This document shows, piece by piece, positions 42,157 through 49,502 of a DNA stretch of 64,000 bases. The notes under the pieces are model-generated. The model ran no database searches and was not told the origin of the DNA. It worked only from the letters and a program-made list of their open reading frames with translations. Source of the stretch: Bacillota bacterium (GTDB lineage Bacteria > Bacillota > Clostridia > Oscillospirales > Ruminococcaceae); the NCBI GenBank assembly GCA_023412215.1, contig JAEYNX010000025.1, forward strand, positions 62,001 through 126,000. Reading direction: 5' to 3'. Within the stretch, counting starts at the first letter, position 1, and each line of letters opens with the position of its first letter. The position numbers and the translations under genes are program-made.

Positions 42157-42999
42157 ATGATATGCTTTGCCGACAAGTCGATGATCCCATGGCTGAAGGA
42201 GATTTGGCAGGAAGCCTTTGGGGACGATGACGCCTATATCAGCTTCTTTTATAAAAACCGGTTCACCGGGAGCAACACCTTAGTGTGGCTGGAGGCGCAA
42301 AAGCCTGTGGCGATGCTGACCTTGCTGCCAGCAAAAATCGTTGTGGAAGGTAAACAGCATCCGATAAAATACATCTACGGCGTGGCGACAAAGGCGGAAT
42401 ATCGCGGCAGAGGAATCAGCACCGCACTGTTAGATTATGTAAAGGAGCAGGCAGAGCGAGACAAGGAGTGGCTGGCCTTGGTTCCCGCAAGCGAAAGCCT
42501 GTTTGATTTTTATAAAAGGTTAGGGTACCACACTGCATTCTACCTCAAGGAGCTTACAATACACAACGAGCAGATAAAAACGGCGCCTAAAGCTGTATAT
42601 AGCTGCTCCGATCTCTCAGCCGAAGAATACAAGGCCCTCAGGGACAGTCGTTTTGCGAAATCAGGCTATGTACTTTGGGACGTAAATGCCATTGATTACG
42701 TTCTGCGGGAAAACCGTCTGGTGGGAGGAACCGCCGTTAAGATTACCTTAAACGGTAATTTTTACCTGTTACTTTATCGCAAGAAAGATCATATTCTGCA
42801 GGTAAGGGAAACAAGCCTTAACGAAGATAATTTAATACCTGTCTTAGCGGGCGTCGCCCTGCAAGAGGAATGCCACACAATACGCGTAAGATTACCGGAA
42901 GATTTTAGAGCGGACACGCCCGCTCGAGCATTCGGAATGCTGTACGCGAAATCGCCCATCGCTTTAACGAATGCTTATCTGAATTTGGTACTAGACTGA
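42157..42999 (+). CDS. GNAT-family N-acetyltransferase
   Basis: A 280-residue acetyltransferase. The N-terminal GNAT domain carries motif A, YIYGVATKAEYRGRGISTAL, with the acetyl-CoA pyrophosphate loop RGRGIS, then SLFDFYKRLGYHTAF. The C-terminal half (about 145-280) has no clear signature but may be an additional lobe as in Eis-like enzymes. It is the second gene of the DUF2156 operon and is followed by a terminator. Confidence 0.85.
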   Translation: MICFADKSMIPWLKEIWQEAFGDDDAYISFFYKNRFTGSNTLVWLEAQKPVAMLTLLPAKIVVEGKQHPIKYIYGVATKAEYRGRGISTALLDYVKEQAERDKEWLALVPASESLFDFYKRLGYHTAFYLKELTIHNEQIKTAPKAVYSCSDLSAEEYKALRDSRFAKSGYVLWDVNAIDYVLRENRLVGGTAVKITLNGNFYLLLYRKKDHILQVRETSLNEDNLIPVLAGVALQEECHTIRVRLPEDFRADTPARAFGMLYAKSPIALTNAYLNLVLD

Positions 43000-43006
43000 T
43001 AAAGCT

Positions 43007-43043
43007 AAAACCTCCTGATTGAGTGAATCAACAGGAGGTTTTG
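43007..43043 (+). terminator. Terminator of the DUF2156-GNAT operon
   Basis: AAAACCTCCTG (43007-43017) pairs with CAGGAGGTTTT (43032-43042), with an inner TTGA/TCAA extension. The stem ends in TTTT. Confidence 0.8.
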
Positions 43044-43121
43044 AGTTTCGGGTAAATTTCTAATAGGGTGTACGACGTGTTTGCGTTTAAACGATACTGG
43101 GTTTGTTTGTTAACATACTCA

Positions 43122-43601
43122 TCATGAAATTACCGATGCAGTGATGGAACGCACACAATTCCGCCCCTGTGACTTTGCCAGATACAAAGCCTTGTCGGCA
43201 TATTTCAAGAAATCATCCAAGCTTTCAACGGTCGCCGAAGTAACCCCGGTGATGCCAATGCTGGTCGTAATCTTGATGGGCCTGCCTTCAAAGAGTATTT
43301 CCGCCTCCGCGATGTTGGTTAGGATCCGTTCGGCGATCACCCGGCAATCCTCCATGGTTGTTTTTGGCAGCAGCACCACAAACTCTTTACAGATGAAAAC
43401 ATATTCCGCATTTTATACGACATCGGCGGGCGTTTTTGCAAGTTGAATATCAGGAAAAATTTCGTTTATCTCCGTGAATTTATCGCTGCTTGTTCTGGTT
43501 ACGATAATATCCGTACCCGCAACACCGGCAAATCGAATGAGACCGCCAATTAACATCTTGGCCATGCTGCCAAACCCTATAAAACCAAACCTGCTCATCA
43601 T
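43122..43601 (-). pseudogene. ProC-like / GGDEF hybrid remnant with internal stop
   Basis: One minus-strand frame spans the whole interval. It opens MSRFGFIGFGSMAKMLIGGL, the Rossmann start of pyrroline-5-carboxylate reductase-like proteins, and reaches AKTPADVV, where TAA 43413-43415 interrupts it. It resumes in the same frame with NAEYVFIC, still ProC-like, then jumps to KEFVVLLPKTTMEDCRVIAE and SIGITGVTSATVESLDDFLK with YADKALYLAKSQGRN, the C-terminal half of a diguanylate cyclase. The GG[DE]EF active site itself is lost. A deletion fusing two genes best explains this. Confidence 0.75.
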
Positions 43602-43685
43602 CGCTCGCTACCTCCATATCTGACTATTTTTATTATATGCCAAGCGGTTATTTATGCAATATTGTTTCCTTGATATTGGATATTA

Positions 43686-43725
43686 AATAGGCCGCACAAG
43701 GCAGTCAAGCCTTATGCAGCCTATT
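43686..43725 (-). terminator. Terminator of the SASP-like gene
   Basis: AATAGGC (43686-43692) pairs with GCCTATT (43719-43725) with an inner AAGGC/GCCTT extension. It lies 24 bases past the stop of the SASP-like gene. Confidence 0.55.
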
Positions 43726-43749
43726 CTATCGTGAAATCAGATGCTTTGG

Positions 43750-44139
43750 TTATTTGCCCTTATTCTGCTGTGACTGCTGGTTTAACCTTTTGGCTTCCTT
43801 TATACCGGTATTGCTTGACCCAAAGCTGGTTTTTGCACCGGAAGCGCTGCCGGCGGACTGCGCATTCATCTGCTTTGTTTGCTGCAGGTTATCCTGACTG
43901 CCGGAACCCATACCCATCCCAGTGGAGGATTGCGCATTTAACTGGCGGGCCTCCTGTACGCCCTGACTGTTGAAGTTTGTGGAGCTTGCACCCATGCCGG
44001 GACTTACCGACTGTGCGTTGAGCTGCCGCGCTTCCTGCAGACCTTGGCCGTTTACATGAACGGTATTGGTTGTATTAGAAGGCTTTGAATGCTGATTGGC
44101 CTTTTTAGCGCTTTGCAAATCCTGAGCATCTTTATTCAT
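43750..44139 (-). CDS. Gamma-type SASP-like repeat protein
   Basis: A 129-residue hydrophilic protein rich in Gln, Asn, Ser and Ala. It contains repeats of the type GLQEARQLNAQS, GVQEARQLNAQS, NLQQTKQMNAQS and GIKEAKRLNQQS spaced by 20-25 residues of Gly/Ser-rich linker. This is the style of gamma-type small acid-soluble spore proteins (SspE), storage proteins for spore outgrowth. SspE has two or three such repeats, while this has four or five. AAGGAGA precedes the ATG. The family assignment is from repeat style only. Confidence 0.6.
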   Translation of the reverse strand: MNKDAQDLQSAKKANQHSKPSNTTNTVHVNGQGLQEARQLNAQSVSPGMGASSTNFNSQGVQEARQLNAQSSTGMGMGSGSQDNLQQTKQMNAQSAGSASGAKTSFGSSNTGIKEAKRLNQQSQQNKGK

Positions 44140-44323
44140 AACGTGATTCTCCTTATACTTTATTTGAAAGCCGCAAAGCGGCTTCCTATACTATTTTCAC
44201 CCTTTTGCTTTTCGATATGAAAGTAAGATATATAGGCGAAATGAAGCTTATTATTAGAAGTTCGTGTGGATATGAAAAATGAACTAGGTATAAAATAATG
44301 CTATAATTTTTCGTTTTTTATGG

Positions 44324-44352
44324 TTGACAACACAAAAATAATTAGCTATAAT
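44324..44352 (+). promoter_or_regulatory. Consensus promoter of tRNA-Ser
   Basis: TTGACA (44324-44329) and TATAAT (44347-44352) are both perfect, with a 17-base spacer. The start would be near 44359, giving an 80-base leader before the tRNA. The upstream A/T-rich gap (from 44140) holds no other feature. Confidence 0.85.
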
Positions 44353-44441
44353 AATTAAGCGCTGTTGACTCGGTTTCGACATGAAGCGATTGGTTTCTTA
44401 AATCATCCTTTATTTTGCGCGAAAAAAGTGAATAAAATTAT

Positions 44442-44533
44442 GGAGAAGTCGCCTAGTTGGTCGAGGGCGCACGACTGGAAATCGTGTAGGCGTCAAAAGC
44501 GTCTCGAGAGTTCGAATCTCTCCTTCTCCGCCA
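44442..44533 (+). tRNA. tRNA-Ser (anticodon GGA), prophage attachment gene
   Basis: A class II tRNA of 92 bases including encoded CCA. The acceptor stem pairs GGAGAAG with CTTCTCC. Anticodon stem CACGA/TCGTG encloses loop CTGGAAA with anticodon GGA. There is a long variable arm and a T-loop GTTCGAATC. A consensus promoter lies upstream. A phage integrase gene begins about 100 bases downstream, so the 3' half of this tRNA is the probable left attachment core. Confidence 0.93.
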
Positions 44534-44537
44534 GAAA

Positions 44538-44569
44538 CCGCTTAACCTCAATGGTTGGGCGGCTTTTTT
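44538..44569 (+). terminator. Terminator of tRNA-Ser
   Basis: CCGCTTAACC (44538-44547) pairs with GGTTGGGCGG (44553-44562) using two G-U pairs, followed by CTTTTTT. Confidence 0.8.
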
Positions 44570-44640
44570 GTTATGTTTTTTAGTGTACGTAAATGCGCTT
44601 TAGTGTAATAAATCGGGTAGTATAAAAGTAGTCGCACAAA

Positions 44641-45660
44641 TTAAAAAAATAACGCCTGCCCGCGTATATATGTTGATATCTTTTGCGCTGCACTTGATGT
44701 CTCTTCCTCTCGTAGGTGTGTATATATTTTAAGCAGCATATCCGGCTTGGAATGTCCCATAAAGAATTGCGCTGTTTTAAGGTCAATGCCTGCATAGTAT
44801 AACATTGTCGCATATGTATGTCTAAATTGATGTGGGGTTACATGCCTTTCGATGTCTTTACAATATTTATCCCACATTGATCTGAACTGTTTTTTCTCTA
44901 GCAGTTTACCTCCTACATTAAATACAAATCCTTTCCCTATCCTTGGCTTCAACAATTCTCGAAGTTGCGGTAACAGCGGAACATATCTAATCGAATCAGG
45001 AGTTTTTGGGGTGTCTAGTTCCGGTTTATTGTTTTTCCAGAGCACTGAATTTTCAACGTATATTTTATTGTCTTTAAAACTAATGTCTATCCATCTCAGC
45101 GCCAATGCCTCATTAAGCCTAAGGCCAGTATATAGAAGCAGGTTTGCCAGCAAGAACTTTGAATCTTGTATGTTCTGTATTTCGGATTCGGTAAGTTCTT
45201 TTCTATGCCCTTCCGATAATCCCTTTGGCATCTTAACATTTCGGGCAGGGTTTATTATGTCTACATCGTGCTCAATCGCATAGTCAAAGCACAAGCTTAA
45301 TACAATTTTTCTGAGTTTTATTGTTTGCTTTGCCTTGTTAGAAGATGCCGTGTATTTTAAAAACTCCTTTATATCTGACGGTTTAATTTCTCGCATATCC
45401 CAATCTTTAAAATACGCTTTTACATCTTTTACTGGGCTTATATAAGACTGAGCAGTATTATACTTAACCTCGGTTTGATGGGTTTCCCACCACTGGTCTA
45501 ACCAGTATTCAAAATCAACCGGAAGCTTTTTGTTTAACGATTCTCTGTATTCCTTCTCTTTCCTGTCTAGCTCCGGTTTGCTGTGCCCATATACAATATG
45601 GGGTTTATGCCCCTTTATAGTTACCTTTCTTTGTAGGCGACCGTCTGCCCTTTTTTTCAT
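44641..45660 (-). CDS. Phage tyrosine integrase
   Basis: A 339-residue site-specific recombinase. An N-terminal arm-binding segment (about 1-50; KRADGRLQRKVTIKGHKPH) is followed by a SAM-like core-binding domain (about 50-160) and the catalytic domain. Catalytic residues are visible: Arg in TGLRLNEALALRW, the His-x-x-Arg of HQFRHTYAT, His in FMGHSKPDM and the Tyr nucleophile in LLKIYTHL. It is transcribed toward the tRNA and lies 107 bases from it, as expected for tRNA-targeting integrases. Confidence 0.93.
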   Translation of the reverse strand: MKKRADGRLQRKVTIKGHKPHIVYGHSKPELDRKEKEYRESLNKKLPVDFEYWLDQWWETHQTEVKYNTAQSYISPVKDVKAYFKDWDMREIKPSDIKEFLKYTASSNKAKQTIKLRKIVLSLCFDYAIEHDVDIINPARNVKMPKGLSEGHRKELTESEIQNIQDSKFLLANLLLYTGLRLNEALALRWIDISFKDNKIYVENSVLWKNNKPELDTPKTPDSIRYVPLLPQLRELLKPRIGKGFVFNVGGKLLEKKQFRSMWDKYCKDIERHVTPHQFRHTYATMLYYAGIDLKTAQFFMGHSKPDMLLKIYTHLREEETSSAAQKISTYIRGQALFF

Positions 45661-45677
45661 GTTATCAACTCCATTTA

Positions 45678-46496
45678 TTATTTACTATACCTTATTTTCC
45701 CAGTTGGTTTGCATGATGCGCACGGCTCGTATCCTTCTGCTCTCGCCTCCTCGTCACTAAAGAAATATATCCTATTTGATGGAGATATTTTTTTAGCGTA
45801 ATCGCATCCCGATACATGATATTTATTGCTATTTACGCTCCCTACATAACAATATGTATATCGGGTTCCAGTATATATATTTTGTTGTTCATGCACAATT
45901 GCAAAAATCGATATCCCAGATACAACTAGGGTAGCAACGGCAATGTATATCATGGGTTTAGCAAATTTCTTGAAGTTAAAAGTATGCCCTCCGCAGCTAT
46001 CACATTTTGAAGATTTCTGCAGTTTCTTTCCACAGTGCTTACAATATAATATATCTCCCTCATATAAGGGTTTCTCAGGATTGATTTGCGAAATTTTATT
46101 TGCATAATCTGAGCAGTTCATTTCTAATTCCTGCAGTGATTTAAGTTTTATACTATATAAATATGTATTTACTTGAAACATAAATTGAGGATCGGCTTTC
46201 TTTTTTCCTAATGCTTTATAGACTAGCTCATAAAGATCGCCCGGCGTTAGATAATCTTTTTCCCCAAGCACTTTTGCCATGAGCAACAAATCAAATCTTG
46301 CGCCTACACTCGGCCCAAAATCTTTTATGGTTGCTCCGGCATCATTGACTATTTTATCGCACATTAGTCTTGTCGCGGATTCTTCAATCTCAACGAGCGT
46401 ATAATTAGACGCAATTTTTCGTACTATTTCAAACTTATATTCCTCTGCGTTCCTATTAATAATGTCTATTATCAGTCTAGCTATCTGCTCTTTCAA
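45678..46496 (-). CDS. SOS-box-controlled membrane zinc-ribbon protein with Ada-like metal-binding domain
   Basis: A 272-residue prophage protein. The N-terminal ~140 residues are helical and unrecognised. A zinc ribbon follows (YCKHCGKKLQKSSKCDSCGG), then one transmembrane helix (MIYIAVATLVVSGISIFAIV, about 187-206). The C-terminal domain has YHVSGCDYAKKISPSNRIYF and EGYEPCASCKPTG, spaced like the Ada/nuclease-associated metal-binding domain. The start is TTG 46496 after GAGGTGGG. A LexA-type box lies 30 bases upstream. Function is unknown; membrane placement and SOS control suggest a role at induction or in exclusion, which is inference. Confidence 0.65.
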   Translation of the reverse strand: MKEQIARLIIDIINRNAEEYKFEIVRKIASNYTLVEIEESATRLMCDKIVNDAGATIKDFGPSVGARFDLLLMAKVLGEKDYLTPGDLYELVYKALGKKKADPQFMFQVNTYLYSIKLKSLQELEMNCSDYANKISQINPEKPLYEGDILYCKHCGKKLQKSSKCDSCGGHTFNFKKFAKPMIYIAVATLVVSGISIFAIVHEQQNIYTGTRYTYCYVGSVNSNKYHVSGCDYAKKISPSNRIYFFSDEEARAEGYEPCASCKPTGKIRYSK

Positions 46497-46525
46497 TTAA
46501 CCCACCTCTTAAAATATTAATATAA

Positions 46526-46537
46526 GAACATACGTTC
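46526..46537. promoter_or_regulatory. LexA/DinR-type SOS box
   Basis: GAAC-ATAC-GTTC at 46526-46537 matches the Gram-positive LexA core GAAC-N4-GTTC. It sits 30 bases before the TTG of the membrane zinc-ribbon gene and 9 bases from the -35 of the divergent promoter, so it could control either direction. Confidence 0.65.
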
Positions 46538-46545
46538 TTTTCTAC

Positions 46546-46573
46546 TTGACACGAAAGCTTAAAGTTGTATAAT
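46546..46573 (+). promoter_or_regulatory. Strong rightward promoter in the lysogeny region
   Basis: TTGACA (46546-46551) and TATAAT (46568-46573) are both perfect, with a 16-base spacer. It drives the small gene at 46604 and points into the repressor gene from behind. Confidence 0.75.
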
Positions 46574-46603
46574 GGTGGTAAGAAAACTTGCAGGAGGTAT
46601 ACA

Positions 46604-46771
46604 ATGGAAGGTGAAAACAGCGAAGATAACGACATTTTGAGAATTAAGCTTTATCAGCTTACATATGACCAGCTCAAAGAAGTAAAGTCATTTTCCACTT
46701 GCATGGTCATCTCTGGACGCGATGAATGCGTCAATAAAGCGTATCAAAGATTCCTTTTGCTCCCCATTTAG
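46604..46771 (+). CDS. Small prophage protein, convergent with the repressor
   Basis: A 55-residue protein beginning MEGENSEDNDILRIKLYQLT. CAGGAGG lies 7 bases before the ATG and a consensus promoter lies 30 bases further up, so expression is likely. The last 84 bases are antisense to the 3' end of the repressor gene. No family is recognised. The transcript itself may interfere with repressor expression, independent of the peptide. Confidence 0.5.
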   Translation: MEGENSEDNDILRIKLYQLTYDQLKEVKSFSTCMVISGRDECVNKAYQRFLLLPI

Positions 46772-47047
46772 CTTTTTTACGTTTTCCATGATCTCCTCAA
46801 TAAGTACATCCCTAGGTTCGTTGCTTTCAGCAGCGGGCCTATTTTTTATGTCCGTTTTTCCTAACAGATAATCTGTTGTCACGCCAAAGTAATCTGCAAT
46901 CTTTGATACTGTCTCTGCGCTCGGGATTGTTCCACGTTTTTCCCACGTCGCAAACGTACCAGTTCCCATATTTAAATCTTTAAGCATTTTATTTTTACTT
47001 ATTCCATTTTGAATTAATAATTTGGAGACTATTTCTGTAAAATTCAT
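46688..47047 (-). CDS. Prophage repressor (XRE family, no peptidase domain)
   Basis: A 119-residue protein. The N-terminal HTH (about 1-65) contains LLIQNGISKNKMLKDLNMGT and ATWEKRGTIPSAETVSKIAD with YFGVTTDYLLG. The C-terminal ~50 residues are helical and acidic. It lacks the S24 autoproteolysis domain, so induction must be by another route such as an antirepressor. Two dyad operators lie immediately upstream at 47086-47137. It diverges from the early genes. Confidence 0.85.
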   Translation of the reverse strand: MNFTEIVSKLLIQNGISKNKMLKDLNMGTGTFATWEKRGTIPSAETVSKIADYFGVTTDYLLGKTDIKNRPAAESNEPRDVLIEEIMENVKKLNGEQKESLIRFIDAFIASRDDHASGK

Positions 47048-47085
47048 CTAAAATTCACCCTCATTTTATGTACAAACAGCTAAAC

Positions 47086-47137
47086 TTTCACATTTGCGAA
47101 ATCACCAATTGACTTCTCACATATGTGAAAGTATAAT
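47086..47137 (+). promoter_or_regulatory. Early promoter with two repressor operators
   Basis: The promoter is TTGACT (47109-47114), a 17-base spacer, then TATAAT (47132-47137). Dyad O2, TCTCACATATGTGAAA (47115-47130), fills the spacer. A related dyad O1, TTTCACATTTGCGAAA (47086-47101), lies just upstream. Both sit between the divergent repressor and the early genes. The 180 bases after the promoter form an untranslated leader with a small TCACAC/GTGTGA hairpin. Confidence 0.75.
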
Positions 47138-47320
47138 TAAAGTAACCACTAAACGTGGGACAAGCAAAGCATAAAAAATCACACCATAAAGTGTGACCTT
47201 ATGGCAAAACCTATTTAATTGCTCGACACGCTTATTCTATAGTGCTTGCTATTAATTGTCAACCTTAAAACTAGTGATTTTAAAAACTTTGTTAAATTTA
47301 AACAAAAAGGAGGTTGTAAT

Positions 47321-47560
47321 TTGGCAGTTTTTGACCTTGATGTCCGTCTTTATAGGCTTGGCAAAAAAAACGTGGATGTTATCAATGCTTTGAACTCTGC
47401 GGGATTTACCTATAGAGATAGCATTTTCCGCACAGACCCCACCGCATACGGTAAGGCTAAAAACGGTCTGGACAAGTCCCCCAAGGCTTTATTCACTATG
47501 ACAAAGGCAAACGAGATTGTTTCTGCTTGGGAGAAATCCAAGAACCACAGGCGCATCTAG
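47321..47560 (+). CDS. Hypothetical early prophage protein
   Basis: A 79-residue basic protein, the first rightward gene after the early promoter. It reads LGKKNVDVINALNSAGFTYR and ALFTMTKANEIVSAWEKSKN. The size, charge and position would fit a Cro-like or excision regulator, but no HTH signature is certain. TTG 47321 follows AAGGAGG by about 7 bases. Confidence 0.6.
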   Translation: MAVFDLDVRLYRLGKKNVDVINALNSAGFTYRDSIFRTDPTAYGKAKNGLDKSPKALFTMTKANEIVSAWEKSKNHRRI

Positions 47561-47569
47561 GCTTTAACG

Positions 47570-47593
47570 GTTAGCAGCTTTAAAGCTGCTAAC
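47570..47593. repeat. Perfect 24-bp palindrome
   Basis: GTTAGCAGCTTT (47570-47581) is exactly mirrored by AAAGCTGCTAAC (47582-47593) with no spacer. It lies 10 bases past the stop of the first early gene. There is no T-run after it, so it is either a weak terminator or a protein-binding site. Confidence 0.6.
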
Positions 47594-47666
47594 TACATAG
47601 TAAAAACACTGCAACCTTTTAAAGTTTTTAGCTATAAGTGAAACAAGTTAACTGAAAGGAGAATCT

Positions 47667-48278
47667 ATGCACGACTTAATAAAGGTTAATTATGATGCTG
47701 AACGTCCTACGGTGTTAGCGCGTGATTTGGGAGAAATCTTAAATGCATGCAACACGTTTGAAGAATTTTTTATCGCGGTTAGCAAGATTAAAGTATCTTC
47801 GGACAAGGATTTTTTAAAAGCACTGTTGGATGATGTTCGAAAATACGTTTTTAAGTACAGTCCAGAGGCAATCGCTTATTTATGCGACACAATATCGGCA
47901 GACATTGTGCTGCCTTGTAACAACCCATATGCGCCGCACGCCACCGAACGAGACATCCAAAACTTTGTTGTTGATAATTTTTCTTACATTTTTCCAAAAT
48001 GCAATCTCGTAGGAATTGAAATTATTGTGGACGGGATTGGGAGAATTGATGTTTTGGGGAAAGACGAAACCGGGCGACCCATTGTGATTGAAATCAAGAA
48101 AGGCTCTCACAACCCTAACAAGCAGTTGATTGCATACGGATCGAAATACGAGAACCCTGTTTTGATAGCAATCACAGAAAACCCAATCGGTAATAGAGCT
48201 ATTGATGGCATCACTTACTTTACGTTCAAAGAAGTTTTCGAGAAAGGAGATCGTTGTGAGAGAACTGCAGATTTTTAA
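47667..48278 (+). CDS. PD-(D/E)xK nuclease-like protein with antirepressor-like N-terminus
   Basis: A 203-residue protein. The first ~27 residues (DLIKVNYDAERPTVLARDLG) look like the start of phage AntA/Rha-type antirepressors. Residues ~100-185 form a NucS-like nuclease core: VDGIGRIDVLGKDE, PIVIEIKKG with the E-x-K catalytic pair and QLIAYGSKY. Such cores cut branched or mismatched DNA. The ribosome site is AAAGGAGA. It overlaps the following antirepressor gene by 23 bases. Confidence 0.7.
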   Translation: MHDLIKVNYDAERPTVLARDLGEILNACNTFEEFFIAVSKIKVSSDKDFLKALLDDVRKYVFKYSPEAIAYLCDTISADIVLPCNNPYAPHATERDIQNFVVDNFSYIFPKCNLVGIEIIVDGIGRIDVLGKDETGRPIVIEIKKGSHNPNKQLIAYGSKYENPVLIAITENPIGNRAIDGITYFTFKEVFEKGDRCERTADF

Positions 48279-49005
48279 AAGTTCGGATTTTGGAGAAATC
48301 AGAACTATTGAAGAAGGCGGAAACATCCTTTTCTTGGGCTCTGATATTGCTAAGGCTCTTGGTTATTCAAATCCTACTAAGGCAGTAAATGACCATTGCA
48401 AAAAGTTTTATATTAGACGCGCTAACGATTCGTTAGGTCGTCAGCAGGACATGACTTTTGTGTCTGAGTTTGATTTATACCGCATGGTAGCCGGTAGTAA
48501 TTTACCCTCCGCGCAAAAATTTGAAGTTTGGCTATTTGAGGAAGTTATACCTTCTATCCGAAAACACGGCGCCTACATGACCCCAGAAATGGTTCAGAAG
48601 GCACTAACAGACCCAGACACGATTATTAACCTTGCGATGCAGTTGAAGCAGGAGAGGGAGAGAGTAAACGCGCTCAATGCGCAGAACTCCGCATTATCTG
48701 TCAAAACCGCCATAATGGCCCCCAAGGCCGACTATTTCGACGCGCTGGTTGACCGCGAAAGTCTATTGAATTTTCGTGAAACTGCAAAGGCGTTAGGAAT
48801 TGGAGAGCGCGAAATGATCGCGGTATTGCTTGACCGCAAGTACATTTACCGAGATCAGAAAGGCCATCTCCTCCCCTACTCCGAGAACAACCACGGGTAT
48901 TTTGAAGTCAAGGAAACCACCAACGAAAAAACCAAATGGTCTGGCACTCAAACGCTTATCACCGTTAAGGGCAGAGAACTGCTGCTTAGAATGTTTCGAA
49001 ATTAA
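48256..49005 (+). CDS. Phage antirepressor (Bro-N / KilA-C type)
   Basis: A 249-residue protein. The N-terminal Bro-N domain (about 10-105) contains DIAKALGYSNPTKAVNDHCK and EFDLYRMVAGSNLPSAQKFE followed by WLFEEVIPSIRKHGAYMTPE. The C-terminal KilA-C/ANT DNA-binding domain contains FRETAKALGIGEREMIAVLL and GYFEVKET. Antirepressors of this type bind the repressor and trigger lytic growth. GTG 48256 follows AAAGGAG by 7 bases. Confidence 0.88.
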   Translation: MRELQIFKSSDFGEIRTIEEGGNILFLGSDIAKALGYSNPTKAVNDHCKKFYIRRANDSLGRQQDMTFVSEFDLYRMVAGSNLPSAQKFEVWLFEEVIPSIRKHGAYMTPEMVQKALTDPDTIINLAMQLKQERERVNALNAQNSALSVKTAIMAPKADYFDALVDRESLLNFRETAKALGIGEREMIAVLLDRKYIYRDQKGHLLPYSENNHGYFEVKETTNEKTKWSGTQTLITVKGRELLLRMFRN

Positions 49006-49017
49006 AGGAGTGATTAT

Positions 49018-49233
49018 ATGCGGCTTGCGGAAGGATACGACGATACCGCGAGGCTGTTGCGAGAAAGGTTTGGAAAGGACGTTATCACGGCGCAAGAATT
49101 GGCTGACTACTGGGGCGTTAATTACCGCACAGCTCTAAAGTACATCAAAAGCAAAAAGATACAAGCTTACCGACCTGGGAAACTATTTTTAATTCCGGTT
49201 ACGCAAATTGCGCGGGCGGAATGCTGCAAATAA
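49018..49233 (+). CDS. Helix-turn-helix DNA-binding protein (excisionase type)
   Basis: A 71-residue protein with a MerR/excisionase-like HTH: VITAQELADYWGVNYRTALK then YIKSKKIQAYRPGKLFLIP, the usual wing. Candidates of this type act as excisionases or small regulators. Position downstream of the antirepressor fits either. AAAGGAGTG precedes the ATG. Confidence 0.75.
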   Translation: MRLAEGYDDTARLLRERFGKDVITAQELADYWGVNYRTALKYIKSKKIQAYRPGKLFLIPVTQIARAECCK

Positions 49234-49271
49234 CATTTTGTTGGCCTCAACAAAAAGATAGGAGTGTATTT

Positions 49272-49502
49272 ATGCAAAACGGTTCAGACGGAAGTGTTTC
49301 TCTTATAAGAGCGTTTAATCTTTTGAAAATGGTTGATGTATGGAATAGACTGGCTCAGAAATTTTGCAAGCTTACAAGAGACACTGTTAACAATAATGAA
49401 ATTAATGCAGCTTTGGTTGAAGAATATCTGTCGCTTGTTGAATCAGGATTAGACACGTTCATAAAGTCTTTGGATCATGAAAAGGCGGTGGACGAAAAGT
49501 GA
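49272..49502 (+). CDS. Hypothetical prophage protein
   Basis: A 76-residue protein with predicted helices (LIRAFNLLKMVDVWNRLAQK). It is acidic toward the C-terminus and has no recognised domain. AGGAG precedes the ATG. Its stop overlaps the GTG start of the next gene. Confidence 0.65.
   Translation: MQNGSDGSVSLIRAFNLLKMVDVWNRLAQKFCKLTRDTVNNNEINAALVEEYLSLVESGLDTFIKSLDHEKAVDEK

Noticed and set aside
44359..44441. tmRNA-like start (GGTTTCGACATGAAG) before tRNA-Ser
   Set aside because: No tag-peptide frame or matching tRNA-like 3' half was found. The stretch is the leader of the tRNA-Ser transcript.
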